Part shown: one piece after another, positions 1 through 6,612 of the stretch
How the letters are laid out: the number at the start of each line of letters is the position of its first letter
Numbering within the stretch: position 1 is the first letter of the stretch
Assembly (NCBI GenBank): GCA_025201865.1
Contig: MU603065.1
Span: forward strand, 8,207 to 22,826
Reading direction: 5' to 3'
DNA: 14,620 nucleotides
Source of the DNA: Ramicandelaber brevisporus
Lineage: Eukaryota > Kickxellomycota > Ramicandelaberales > Ramicandelaberaceae
Notes under the pieces: model-generated
The model's database searches: none
What the model saw: only the letters and a program-made list of their open reading frames with translations
Told to the model about the DNA's origin: nothing
Made by a program: the position numbers and the translations under genes

Positions 1-186
1 GTTAGCCTGCTCCAGTGTCATGCCTTCTTGGACCAGCTTTCGCTGCATACTAACCATGCTGTTCACCATGGTGAGAAGTTTACGCTGTGGTTCAAGTGGA
101 TCGGCAGATGCAGCTGTCGTAGTTGCCGAAGCCACGTTCGCGGCAAGAGCAGCAGCAGCATTATCCTGGCCAGCTGGAGCGCTCAT
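1..186 (-). CDS. Unrecognised protein, N-terminal 62 codons only (runs off the left edge)
   Basis: An ATG at 186-184 opens a reading frame that stays open to base 1, so only the first 62 residues are visible. The first 28 or so residues are Ala/Thr-rich and look disordered. From about residue 29 the sequence becomes ordered and helical: DPLEPQRKLLTMVNSMVSMQ, followed by RKLVQEGMTLEQAN. The methionine and leucine spacing suits an amphipathic helix or coiled coil. It lies head-to-head with STN1, with only 165 bases between the two start codons, which supports a real gene start at this point. I do not recognise the family. No catalytic motif, signal peptide or membrane segment is visible in the part present. 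Confidence is for the existence of the gene, not for any function. Confidence 0.6.
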   Translation of the reverse strand, partial: MSAPAGQDNAAAALAANVASATTTAASADPLEPQRKLLTMVNSMVSMQRKLVQEGMTLEQAN

Positions 187-210
187 CCTTTATACAACAG
201 CAAAGACAAT

Positions 211-240
211 AACAATCGACAACAATCGACAACAATCGAC
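211..240. repeat. Three perfect tandem copies of a 10-bp unit
   Basis: AACAATCGAC is repeated exactly three times at 211-220, 221-230 and 231-240. The unit length is close to one DNA helical turn. A partial relative (ACAACAATCGC) appears at about 282-292. Confidence 0.9.
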
Positions 241-249
241 ACCGAAGTC

Positions 250-281
250 TGTGTGTGTGTGTGTGCTTTGTTTTTTTTTTT
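250..281. repeat. (TG)8 microsatellite followed by an 11-base T run
   Basis: TG repeats run from 250 to 265. After CTTTG comes an uninterrupted T run at 271-281. Both are simple sequences inside the STN1 promoter or leader and are likely length-variable. Confidence 0.85.
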
Positions 282-351
282 ACAACAATCGCAAGGAGAG
301 AAAGAACAACCGACAACAGCAACAACAGCAACAACACTCAGCATCTCGTCA

Positions 352-1026
352 ATGACTTCTACTACCACAGCTGCAACTGCAACGGCAACTGCAACTGCAA
401 CGTCCAAATACAGCAGCCAGTATATCGGCCTCGACCCGCTGCTATGGACTAGCGCTCGTTTGTTTATTCGCGATATCATTTGCGCTGTGCCTTACATTCC
501 GCCTCCCCCTCAACAAAACTCTCTTGGAAAGACATCTACAGCAACAACATCATCGCCTCAGGCTCTATCCGGCGTGTACATCTTGCAGCCATCAGGTCGA
601 TTTCTCCGGTCTGTTGAAATTGTCGGAATTGTTACGTCAGTGGACGAAAAGCACCAAATGCTCATTTACACGGTTGATGATGGCACAGGTTCCGTTTCAT
701 GCGTGGTGTGGATAAACGAAGCCGTCAGGAATTCATTTGACAATCGACCAAAGGCATTGGCAGTAGGGACTCTTGTAAGGATATCAGGCAGAGTTGGAGA
801 GTATAGAGGAGCAAAGCAGCTATTGGTAAATGCAGACACTGGGATTGACACTCTAGATGATCCAAATGCAGAAACTGCAGCGTGGATGGAGAGATTAGAA
901 CTGTTTGACAGGGTTTACAGTGTGTCAATTGACCAGTATATTACGCCTGAGCTGATTCAGCAAATAGAGATTAACACGGCACCTCCTGCTAAGGATACTA
1001 CCAAGTCGAAAGCGATCAAGAGATGA
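352..1026 (+). CDS. STN1: Stn1-like telomere-capping protein, OB-fold subunit of the CST complex
   Basis: Stn1 works with Ten1 (and Ctc1 or Cdc13) at telomeres, binding single-stranded DNA, limiting telomerase and helping fill-in synthesis. The start chosen is the only in-frame ATG before the conserved region, giving 224 residues. Residues 1-18 are an Ala/Thr repeat. Residues 25-42 (IGLDPLLWTSARLFIRDI) match the typical Stn1 opening. After a Pro/Gln/Thr-rich loop (49-70) comes the OB fold, about 84-165: a first strand SVEIVGIVTSVDEK, then YTVDDGTGSVSCVVW (106-120) and later VRISGRVGEYRGAKQLLV (142-159). The usual C-terminal winged-helix part seen in human and yeast Stn1 is not apparent. The protein ends soon after an extra helix (173-206) and a Lys-rich tail, so it resembles an OB-only form. 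Polyadenylation-like AATAAA lies 18 bases past the stop. The family call is by motif recognition. A generic RPA2-like OB protein is the alternative. Confidence 0.82.
   Translation: MTSTTTAATATATATATSKYSSQYIGLDPLLWTSARLFIRDIICAVPYIPPPPQQNSLGKTSTATTSSPQALSGVYILQPSGRFLRSVEIVGIVTSVDEKHQMLIYTVDDGTGSVSCVVWINEAVRNSFDNRPKALAVGTLVRISGRVGEYRGAKQLLVNADTGIDTLDDPNAETAAWMERLELFDRVYSVSIDQYITPELIQQIEINTAPPAKDTTKSKAIKR
368..403 (+). repeat. CAACTG/CAGCTG hexamer tract at the start of STN1
   Basis: Six consecutive hexamers begin at 368: CAGCTG, CAACTG, CAACGG, CAACTG, CAACTG, CAACGT. In frame they encode the Ala-Thr repeat of residues 7-17. The first 16 bases (CAGCTGCAACTGCAAC) occur again, in the same transcript-sense orientation, in the leader of the dehydrogenase gene (11270-11255). 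Confidence 0.85.
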
Positions 1027-1215
1027 GAGCTTCATTACTTTTCAATAAAAATAAAAAAAATAAAGAATGAATGAAAGAGAATAATAATGAGAATAAGAAA
1101 GAACGAAAGAAAGAAAGTTGAAGAAGAATCAGGAAGAGTCAAGAAGAATCGAACAGAATCGAACAGAAAACGAAGATTAACTGTGCAAAAGGAGAGAGAG
1201 AGAGTTAAAGAGTAA
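1027..1215. other. Convergent 3' region between STN1 and the GPAT gene; purine-rich on the plus strand
   Basis: Two AATAAA hexamers (1044-1049 and 1059-1064) suit STN1 mRNA cleavage. From about 1062 to 1206 the plus strand is strongly purine-biased (GAAT, GAAAG, GAAGAA and GAGAGAGAGAG runs), including a near-repeat of AGAATCGAACAG at about 1146-1167. No AATAAA is visible for the minus-strand gene. No coding potential is evident. Confidence 0.6.
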
Positions 1216-3795
1216 TTAGGCCGATTTTGGGTTGTTGTTTGTTGTTTCTGCGAAAGTTTCCAGAGCACTGTTGGTTTGAGCCTGCGCAGCCTTGGGTGGC
1301 AATGCGGTAAATGTGGAGAGTGAAGAAAGGGCAGCAAAGGACTGACTGGATGTCAGGTTGGGACGATTGCCGTCACCACTAGCAGAAGAGGCACCACGGC
1401 GTCTGCCAGGAGTGCCAGCACGGCTAGTGGCGGTGGAAGCACTGCGAGAAGCATGGCCAGATGGATTGTGGCCAAGCACTTTGTCGCTATTTTCATCTCT
1501 AAAGAAGAATACATCGTCCGTGTCCTCCTTTTTGATATCAGTTGCATCTTCCCAGTCAAAGCTATATCCAAGTGCATTGCTCAACGAGGCTGATCCAAAG
1601 ATGCCTGTGTTGTCATCATCTCCCGAGAAATTGCGACGACTGCTGAGTCCATATCTGCTGGCTGCGCTTTCCAAGTCACCACCAGTCACCCCATCCGCAG
1701 CAGCAGCGGCGGCAGCGGCAGCGGCAGATGAAGAGCCATTGTTCTGGCCTGGGTTAAGGGCTTGGATTGGTGCAAAGCTACTCAGGAAATCAAGAGGTGA
1801 AACCCAGTCGAGCTTGCGAAGAGTGCTTGGGGTCAGTGGCGGCAGCTTGAATCGACGACGCGGACGCTGAGGACCATCTTCGCTGCCATCAACACCGGCC
1901 GCATACTCGCTGCCACTGGCTGCACCTTCACCGCCGCTGAGCGCACCACCATCCTCCGCACCAACATCAGGCAATGAAGTTGGCTTTTGGCCGCGACGGC
2001 GACGAATGTCACCGCCATCAGACTTATCATCCGTAGCGCCAGTGGATGTTGTTGCTGCCGTTGCTGTTGATTGAGACTTGTTTTGTCTGAGAGTGTTGAT
2101 GAAGTTTGGATACAGAGTTGGAGCCAATTGTTCAATCAGATCTGTGATATCGTTCGAGAGACGCTCGCGACGCTCATTAAGAATCTTTGCCTGTTCATGG
2201 CCCAGTAGCAGCACAAGGAACAGTGGACGAATCGACTTGTAAATATCCATTCCATGGTCACCGAGATGAAGCCAGAGCATACTCATCACAGAGTGGCCAG
2301 TGAGAGTCATTAGCCACTGCACAAGGATACTACGGCCCTGCATGAGACGAACAATCCATGGCAATACAAGATGAGGACGACGGTGCAAAATCCAAACAAA
2401 GATCCACGCATACGATGTGTACAGCAGTGGGGTCAGAACTAAGCCAACTAGAATCTTCCAGGTACCAATGACATCACGTCCTTCAATCTTCACGGTGGAG
2501 CCGGCAACGGCCTCTTTGGCCTTCTTGCGAGAAATGAGCTTGGCTGTAATAAACACTGGGCTGTACAATAATACACCTGGCAGTGCAAACAAGGCCATCA
2601 CGAGCAGCAAGACAACACGGTACAGCAGCATGGCAAATGCGCGACGGCGGCCAATCTGCAATGAATCAACCTGGTGATCACGGATGCCATAGTAGCGCAA
2701 GTCCTTATTGTACTCACTGACACGGCGTGCAATATCTTTGACTTCGTCGACATCCTTGTACATTTCGTAGCCACGAACAAATCGGCGGGTGAGCTCAACC
2801 ACATCGCCAGTGGAGAATGTGCGGCCCTTGGGGCGATACAAACGACGGCCAGCCTGGATCAGCTGCAGAGTCTCCACGTCAGACGTATTGACAGTGACAC
2901 TCATCAGACCCTCCTGGATCTCCTTGAGCAGAGCGCCGCATGCCTCACGCTTGGCTGGACCGCCTTGCTTGAACTTCTCGACGAGCTCTGGAGAGATTTC
3001 AATTGGTGTGCCAAAATCAGCCACAGCGTGCGAGCGGAACTTGTGAGGATGGAAGTAATTCATGCCAACTGGGACAATCTTGACGTTGATGTTTGGATTG
3101 GCAGCCATCGCGCCAAGAGCCATAATAGCTGCACCAGCCTTCAGCGGCAGCAGAGATGTGCGATCATGCGAGCCGCCTTCTGGGAAGATACCAATGCATT
3201 CGCCGCGGTTGAGTGTCTCGTGAACAGCCTGGTACATGCGAGCCTGGTCAACATGAGGAACGCACTTGTACGCTGTGCCCTCTGGCTTTGTCAGCAGCGC
3301 CAGAGCCTCCAGCTCCTTGAACTCCTTCTTGATTGTCAGCTCCGTGTCAGAGACAATGGCGACAACCTCTGCAGCACCCTTGTTGCCAGGCAGGGCAATC
3401 GTCGAGCCAACCTCGAACTGCTCAGTGAACTTGGTGTCAATGCCCTCAACTGTCGTCGGGCGGTTGACCGTGTCAGGAATCCGAACGAGTCCAACTCCTT
3501 TAATGGCAAGATCCTGCGGACGCTCCACAGGGATGGCCTTGGCGAGCTTGCCCAGGAGGCCGATGATGGGGCGTCTCATGCTGACTGCGGCCATGATGAA
3601 GAACATGCGACGCGGCGACTTGCGAAGCAAAACAATGGCGTCGACAAACTGGTTGGCATGCGGACCAGCGACAAAGATAATGGGACCAGTTTCGGGAACA
3701 AGATGAGCGTTTCTGGCAGCGACGTCTCGGAAGAAGACGTCCATAAGCTGGCCGACAAACCAGCTCGTCGCGTCGTACGCCCAGTACTCGAACAT
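1216..3795 (-). CDS. SCT1/GPT2: Glycerol-3-phosphate / dihydroxyacetone-phosphate acyltransferase, Sct1/Gpt2 type
   Basis: This enzyme acylates glycerol-3-phosphate at sn-1, the first committed step of phospholipid and triacylglycerol synthesis, in the ER membrane. The only in-frame ATG upstream of the conserved region is at 3795-3793, giving 859 residues with no intron. The acyltransferase core spans about residues 35-265. It has the first block GPHANQFVD (44-52, with His46 and Asp52 in the H-x5-D spacing I know for fungal Sct1/Gpt2), the second block PVERP (89-93), the third block FPEGGSHDR (204-212) and the fourth block IVPVGMNYFHP (240-250). Hydrophobic segments lie at about 390-418 and 446-470, with further hydrophobic stretches at 478-500 and 522-532. 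From about 570 to the end the protein is Ser/Ala/Gly/Arg-rich and disordered, with a poly-Ala run near 688-700. Such tails carry phosphosites in the yeast enzymes. It shares a 741-bp promoter with the LETM1 gene. Confidence 0.93.
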   Translation of the reverse strand: MFEYWAYDATSWFVGQLMDVFFRDVAARNAHLVPETGPIIFVAGPHANQFVDAIVLLRKSPRRMFFIMAAVSMRRPIIGLLGKLAKAIPVERPQDLAIKGVGLVRIPDTVNRPTTVEGIDTKFTEQFEVGSTIALPGNKGAAEVVAIVSDTELTIKKEFKELEALALLTKPEGTAYKCVPHVDQARMYQAVHETLNRGECIGIFPEGGSHDRTSLLPLKAGAAIMALGAMAANPNINVKIVPVGMNYFHPHKFRSHAVADFGTPIEISPELVEKFKQGGPAKREACGALLKEIQEGLMSVTVNTSDVETLQLIQAGRRLYRPKGRTFSTGDVVELTRRFVRGYEMYKDVDEVKDIARRVSEYNKDLRYYGIRDHQVDSLQIGRRRAFAMLLYRVVLLLVMALFALPGVLLYSPVFITAKLISRKKAKEAVAGSTVKIEGRDVIGTWKILVGLVLTPLLYTSYAWIFVWILHRRPHLVLPWIVRLMQGRSILVQWLMTLTGHSVMSMLWLHLGDHGMDIYKSIRPLFLVLLLGHEQAKILNERRERLSNDITDLIEQLAPTLYPNFINTLRQNKSQSTATAATTSTGATDDKSDGGDIRRRRGQKPTSLPDVGAEDGGALSGGEGAASGSEYAAGVDGSEDGPQRPRRRFKLPPLTPSTLRKLDWVSPLDFLSSFAPIQALNPGQNNGSSSAAAAAAAAAADGVTGGDLESAASRYGLSSRRNFSGDDDNTGIFGSASLSNALGYSFDWEDATDIKKEDTDDVFFFRDENSDKVLGHNPSGHASRSASTATSRAGTPGRRRGASSASGDGNRPNLTSSQSFAALSSLSTFTALPPKAAQAQTNSALETFAETTNNNPKSA

Positions 3796-3857
3796 AGTCT
3801 TTTTGGACGCAGAGTTGTTGTTCAAGATGGCGTGGTTTCTGGAAGAGAATGGAGCAA

Positions 3858-3940
3858 TAGTAGTTGCAGTTGCAGTTGCAGTTGTAGTTGTAGCTGTGTA
3901 GCTGTGTAGCTGTATAGCTGTGGTTGTATAGCTGTGGTTG
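3858..3940 (-). repeat. CAACTG hexamer and TAGCTGTG tandem repeats upstream of the GPAT start
   Basis: On the plus strand CAGTTG occurs three times in tandem (3867-3872, 3873-3878, 3879-3884). It then degenerates into TAGCTGTG and TAGCTGTA units up to about 3940. In the GPAT transcript sense this reads CAACTGCAACTGCAACTG. It lies 60-145 bases before the ATG, in the probable 5' leader or core promoter. Confidence 0.85.
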
Positions 3941-4050
3941 CGCAAGTGCAAGTGCGAGATTCAAAGAGAGAAAGAGGCAGAGAAGTGACACGCAAAAGAC
4001 GTTCGTGTCGGTAGCCAAGTCGACTAGCGCGCCGGAAAGGGAGGAAGCTA

Positions 4051-4172
4051 GAGGGCGGGGCTTTTAAAGAGTATCCCTTTTTGTCTTCTCTATCCGCCCT
4101 CCCCCAAGAATTCGCGATAACGGGTCCTCCTTCATCACTTGAACCTAACGCTTGGCATGTGCATCCGCCCTC
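4051..4172. repeat. GC-box cluster: ATCCGCCCTC direct repeat with an inverted core copy
   Basis: ATCCGCCCTC is found at 4092-4101 and 4163-4172. The core CCGCCCTC is inverted as GAGGGCGG at 4051-4058. The two inverted cores, 35 bases apart, could pair as an 8-bp stem, but a pair of protein-binding sites is more likely. Confidence 0.75.
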
Positions 4173-4536
4173 ATTTGGCGAGTGTTGTTGTTGCTGCTGT
4201 GAATGCATCTGAAAGATAAACAAGCCTTGAAATCCGTTGATGGAGCATGAAAGCAACCAGTCATTGGATATATCGGATAGCACACCATCGATGCCCTCTA
4301 CCTCCCATCGCCTTCCCTCTCCCTCTCGCCCCAAGAACGCTATTTTTGTTCAAGTCCAATGTTCCCGAACTGCTGGGCCACTCTTTGGGGGAGGAAGAGA
4401 GGAAGATAGAAGGGGCTGAATCCAAACTCGCCCCTTCCTGCCTTCGCCCCCTTTCTTTCCTTCCTATTGTCGCGTTGAGCTCTGCTTTGTTTTCCCTTTG
4501 CAAATCTACTGACAAAACAACCTTTATAAACCGGAC

Positions 4537-6285
4537 ATGTCGCTTCTTCTTCGCTGTGCAACAGCTTCCTCTTCTTTCTCTCCCTCCGCGGCTGCTGTGC
4601 TGCCGTTATCAGCACGTCTATTGAGCACGGTTGCTGCACGAAGTGCTGTCACCCCTGCAAGAGCAACAACGCGCCTGTACAACTATCAGAATCTGCTTTG
4701 CAGTGGCACCGGTGCGACGCGTACCGGTGCTCCGTCAGCACTCCTCAATCACCGTCACCGTGTCTACCAGCACCAGCAGGTGGCCTGGCTATCAGTCTCG
4801 CGGTCTGTTGGCTATGCTGGTCCTGCCCCTGAAACTTCCACAGGCGTCGGCTCAGCAGGTGAAACCGGGCTGCCTCCGCCATCTCCGGAGGGTCTGCGCG
4901 CTGCTCTTGCATCCAAGCCAGCCCAAGCAACCACCTCGGCACTGAAGCAGCAGCAGCAGCAACAACGCCTTGCACAACAGCAACAACAACAACAGCAACA
5001 GCAAAGTGAGCTCACCGTCGTATCCGAAAATCCTGATAGTGAAAAGATTGTGGTCAAGCCGGCTGCACCCGCCAAGAAACCGCTGTCGGTTCGCATCAAA
5101 GAAGAGCTGCTGCACTACTGGGATGGAACAAAGCTGCTGTGGCTTGAAATGAAGATATCCAACAAACTGCTGTGGAAGATGCTGCAGGGCCAGGAATTGA
5201 CACGTCGTGAACAGCGCCAATTGAAGCGCACCACCATTGACATGGGCAGATTGATTCCGTTCTCCATCTTCATCATTGTGCCATTCATGGAGTTCTTGCT
5301 GCCAGTGGCCATCAAGCTGTTCCCGAACATGATGCCCAGCACATACGAGTCGGCCAGTGACCGCGAGAAGAAGGCAAAGAAGCAGTCTGAGATCAGACTG
5401 GAGGTGTCAAAGCTGCTGCGCGAATCCATGGCTGAGTCGATTAAGGCGAGAGCCGCAGTGAAGGCCGCAGCCAAGCAGCAACAGCATCATCAACAGTCAG
5501 TGGCCGCTATGGCTGTTGTTCACAGCAGTGTTGGTGAAGAAGCTGTTAACACCACATCATCTACCACTGCCACGAATGCAACAGAAGATGCGTTTGACAT
5601 CATTCATCGTGCTCGTGCAACTGGTGTCATTCTGTCAACCGACGAGCTCGCAGCCATTTCAAAGATGTTTGATGATGATCTGACTCTGGATAACTTGTCG
5701 CGCCAACAGCTGGTCGGTTTGTGTCGATTCCTCGGTGGCTACACATTTGGTACTGACAACATGCTGCGCAATCAGATTGGCAACAAGTTGCGCTATCTCA
5801 AGGCTGATGATCGCATGATTCTCGCTGAAGGTGTTGATGAGCTGACCGTTCCTGAGCTCCAGCAAGCCTGTGCCGCCCGTGGTCTGCCATCGACCGGTGC
5901 ATCACCTGCTCGCATGCGTGACGAGCTGCACCACTGGCTCACTCTTCATCTCGAGCACAAGATGCCGTCTGTTATCCTGTTGCTGACTCGTGCACTGACA
6001 ACAGTTGATCCAGTGACACTGAAAGAGGGTCAGACTTTCGCTCCAGAGGCACTCCAGGCTACCTTGTCGGCCTTGCCTGAGAACTTGGTCAGTGAAGCTG
6101 AGCTTAAGGATGACGAGAAGATGGGCACTGCTACATCCAAGCAGAAGCTCGAGGTTCTTGAACAGCAAGAAGAGCTTATCGAGGACGAAGCTGAACAGGA
6201 GCAATCTCGTCGCTCGTCTCGCTCTCAGTCCAAGTCCAAGTCCTCTACTACTGCTGCTTCTGCTGCTACTTCTGAGAAGCAGTAA
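4537..6285 (+). CDS. MDM38: LETM1/Mdm38-family inner mitochondrial membrane protein
   Basis: LETM1/Mdm38 proteins sit in the inner mitochondrial membrane, support K+/H+ exchange and bind mitochondrial ribosomes. The protein has 582 residues. Residues 1-50 form a good matrix-targeting sequence (Arg, Ser and Ala-rich, almost no acidic residues), which supports the ATG at 4537. A polyglutamine insert (about 138-156) lies between the presequence and the core. The LETM1 signature begins at about 184 (SVRIKEELLHYWDGTKLLW) and continues with SNKLLWKMLQGQELTRREQR (208-227). One membrane segment follows at about 237-262 (IPFSIFIIVPFMEFLLPVAI), then FPNMMPSTYE. The matrix ribosome-binding part holds LSRQQLVGLCRFLG (387-400), FGTDNMLRNQIGNKLRYLK (404-422) and a SAP-like helix pair with RGLP and SPARMRDELHHWL (448-468). 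A Gln/Thr-rich insert (312-350) interrupts this domain. The C-terminus is an acidic coiled coil followed by a Ser-rich tail. Confidence 0.95.
   Translation: MSLLLRCATASSSFSPSAAAVLPLSARLLSTVAARSAVTPARATTRLYNYQNLLCSGTGATRTGAPSALLNHRHRVYQHQQVAWLSVSRSVGYAGPAPETSTGVGSAGETGLPPPSPEGLRAALASKPAQATTSALKQQQQQQRLAQQQQQQQQQQSELTVVSENPDSEKIVVKPAAPAKKPLSVRIKEELLHYWDGTKLLWLEMKISNKLLWKMLQGQELTRREQRQLKRTTIDMGRLIPFSIFIIVPFMEFLLPVAIKLFPNMMPSTYESASDREKKAKKQSEIRLEVSKLLRESMAESIKARAAVKAAAKQQQHHQQSVAAMAVVHSSVGEEAVNTTSSTTATNATEDAFDIIHRARATGVILSTDELAAISKMFDDDLTLDNLSRQQLVGLCRFLGGYTFGTDNMLRNQIGNKLRYLKADDRMILAEGVDELTVPELQQACAARGLPSTGASPARMRDELHHWLTLHLEHKMPSVILLLTRALTTVDPVTLKEGQTFAPEALQATLSALPENLVSEAELKDDEKMGTATSKQKLEVLEQQEELIEDEAEQEQSRRSSRSQSKSKSSTTAASAATSEKQ
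4945..5004 (+). repeat. CAG/CAA tract encoding polyglutamine in the LETM1 protein
   Basis: Two runs of CAG and CAA codons, split by CGCCTTGCA, encode Gln at about residues 138-143 and 147-156. Mixed CAG/CAA codons slow repeat slippage compared with pure CAG. Confidence 0.9.
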
Positions 6286-6612
6286 GCAGTCCTTCGCACT
6301 CTTCAACATCAGATGACACTCTCCCTCCCTTTGCACTTGTTGTGTTGTGTTTTCCCCTCTCTTCTTTCACATCCCTTCATTCATTCCTTTAGTATTTGTA
6401 TGCCTCCTCCCTTTTTTGATGAACAATAGAACCTTCATACATCCCTGAAATGTCTTGCCTTGTCTTTTCCTTTCTTTCTTTCTTTTATTTTTTTACATTT
6501 GTTCGCGCTTGTCATACATCCTCCCTCCTCATCCTCAGCTCTCATAAATGATTAAAAATTAGGCTGCTTTTTATTTTACTTTGAAGATAAAAGGAGTAGA
6601 TTGTCTTCCAGA
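6286..6612. other. Convergent 3' region between the LETM1 and BAR genes
   Basis: These 327 bases hold no convincing gene. The plus strand is pyrimidine-rich (CCCTCTCTTCTTTC, and TTTCTTTCTTTCTTTT at about 6470-6486). For the minus-strand BAR gene, AATAAA reads at 6575-6570, 38 bases past its stop, and again at 6489-6484. No clear AATAAA is seen for LETM1 on the plus strand. Confidence 0.6.

Larger units (their letters stand above)
187..351. promoter_or_regulatory. Shared divergent promoter and leaders of the left-edge gene and STN1
   Basis: These 165 bases separate two divergent start codons. They contain a TATA-like stretch (TTTATA, about 189-194), three perfect tandem copies of AACAATCGAC (211-240), an (TG)8 tract (250-265), an 11-base T run (271-281) and a CAA/CAG-rich leader (about 304-336) before the STN1 ATG. 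The T run and the TG tract could keep nucleosomes off the promoter. That role is inference. The CAA-rich stretch would make an unstructured 5' leader. Confidence 0.55.
3796..4536. promoter_or_regulatory. Shared divergent promoter of the GPAT and LETM1 genes
   Basis: This is the longest non-coding gap, 741 bases, and no gene inside it is convincing. The GPAT side (3858-3940) is a CAGTTG/TAGCTG repeat tract. The middle carries ATCCGCCCTC twice (4092-4101 and 4163-4172) and the inverted core GAGGGCGG (4051-4058). The LETM1 side is pyrimidine-rich with C-rich boxes: AGGGG at 4411 and CCCCT at 4431 and 4448, which resemble stress-response elements of ascomycete yeasts. Whether such factors act here is unknown. 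A TTTATAAA at 4523-4530 is only 7 bases from the LETM1 ATG and is too close to act as a TATA box for it. Confidence 0.6.

Noticed and set aside
28-351. Upstream extension of the STN1 frame
   Set aside because: It would begin at TTG and run through the promoter repeats and the start of the opposite gene. The first ATG is at 352 and the Stn1 homology begins soon after.
2674-3909. Long open frame (411 codons) antisense to the GPAT gene
   Set aside because: It opens with GTG rather than ATG, has no recognisable domain, and lies opposite a highly conserved enzyme. Strong codon bias often leaves the antisense frame open.
3796-3951. 52-codon N-terminal extension of the GPAT
   Set aside because: It begins at TTG and consists of the hexamer repeat tract. 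The first ATG (3795) leads straight into the family's normal N-terminus.
4237-4419. Small frames in the GPAT/LETM1 promoter
   Set aside because: Their composition follows the pyrimidine-rich DNA, they overlap each other on both strands, and none shows a protein-like pattern.
4523-4530. TTTATAAA as TATA box for LETM1
   Set aside because: It is 7 bases from the ATG. A start of transcription about 30 bases downstream would lose the mitochondrial presequence, and the next in-frame Met is inside the LETM1 core.
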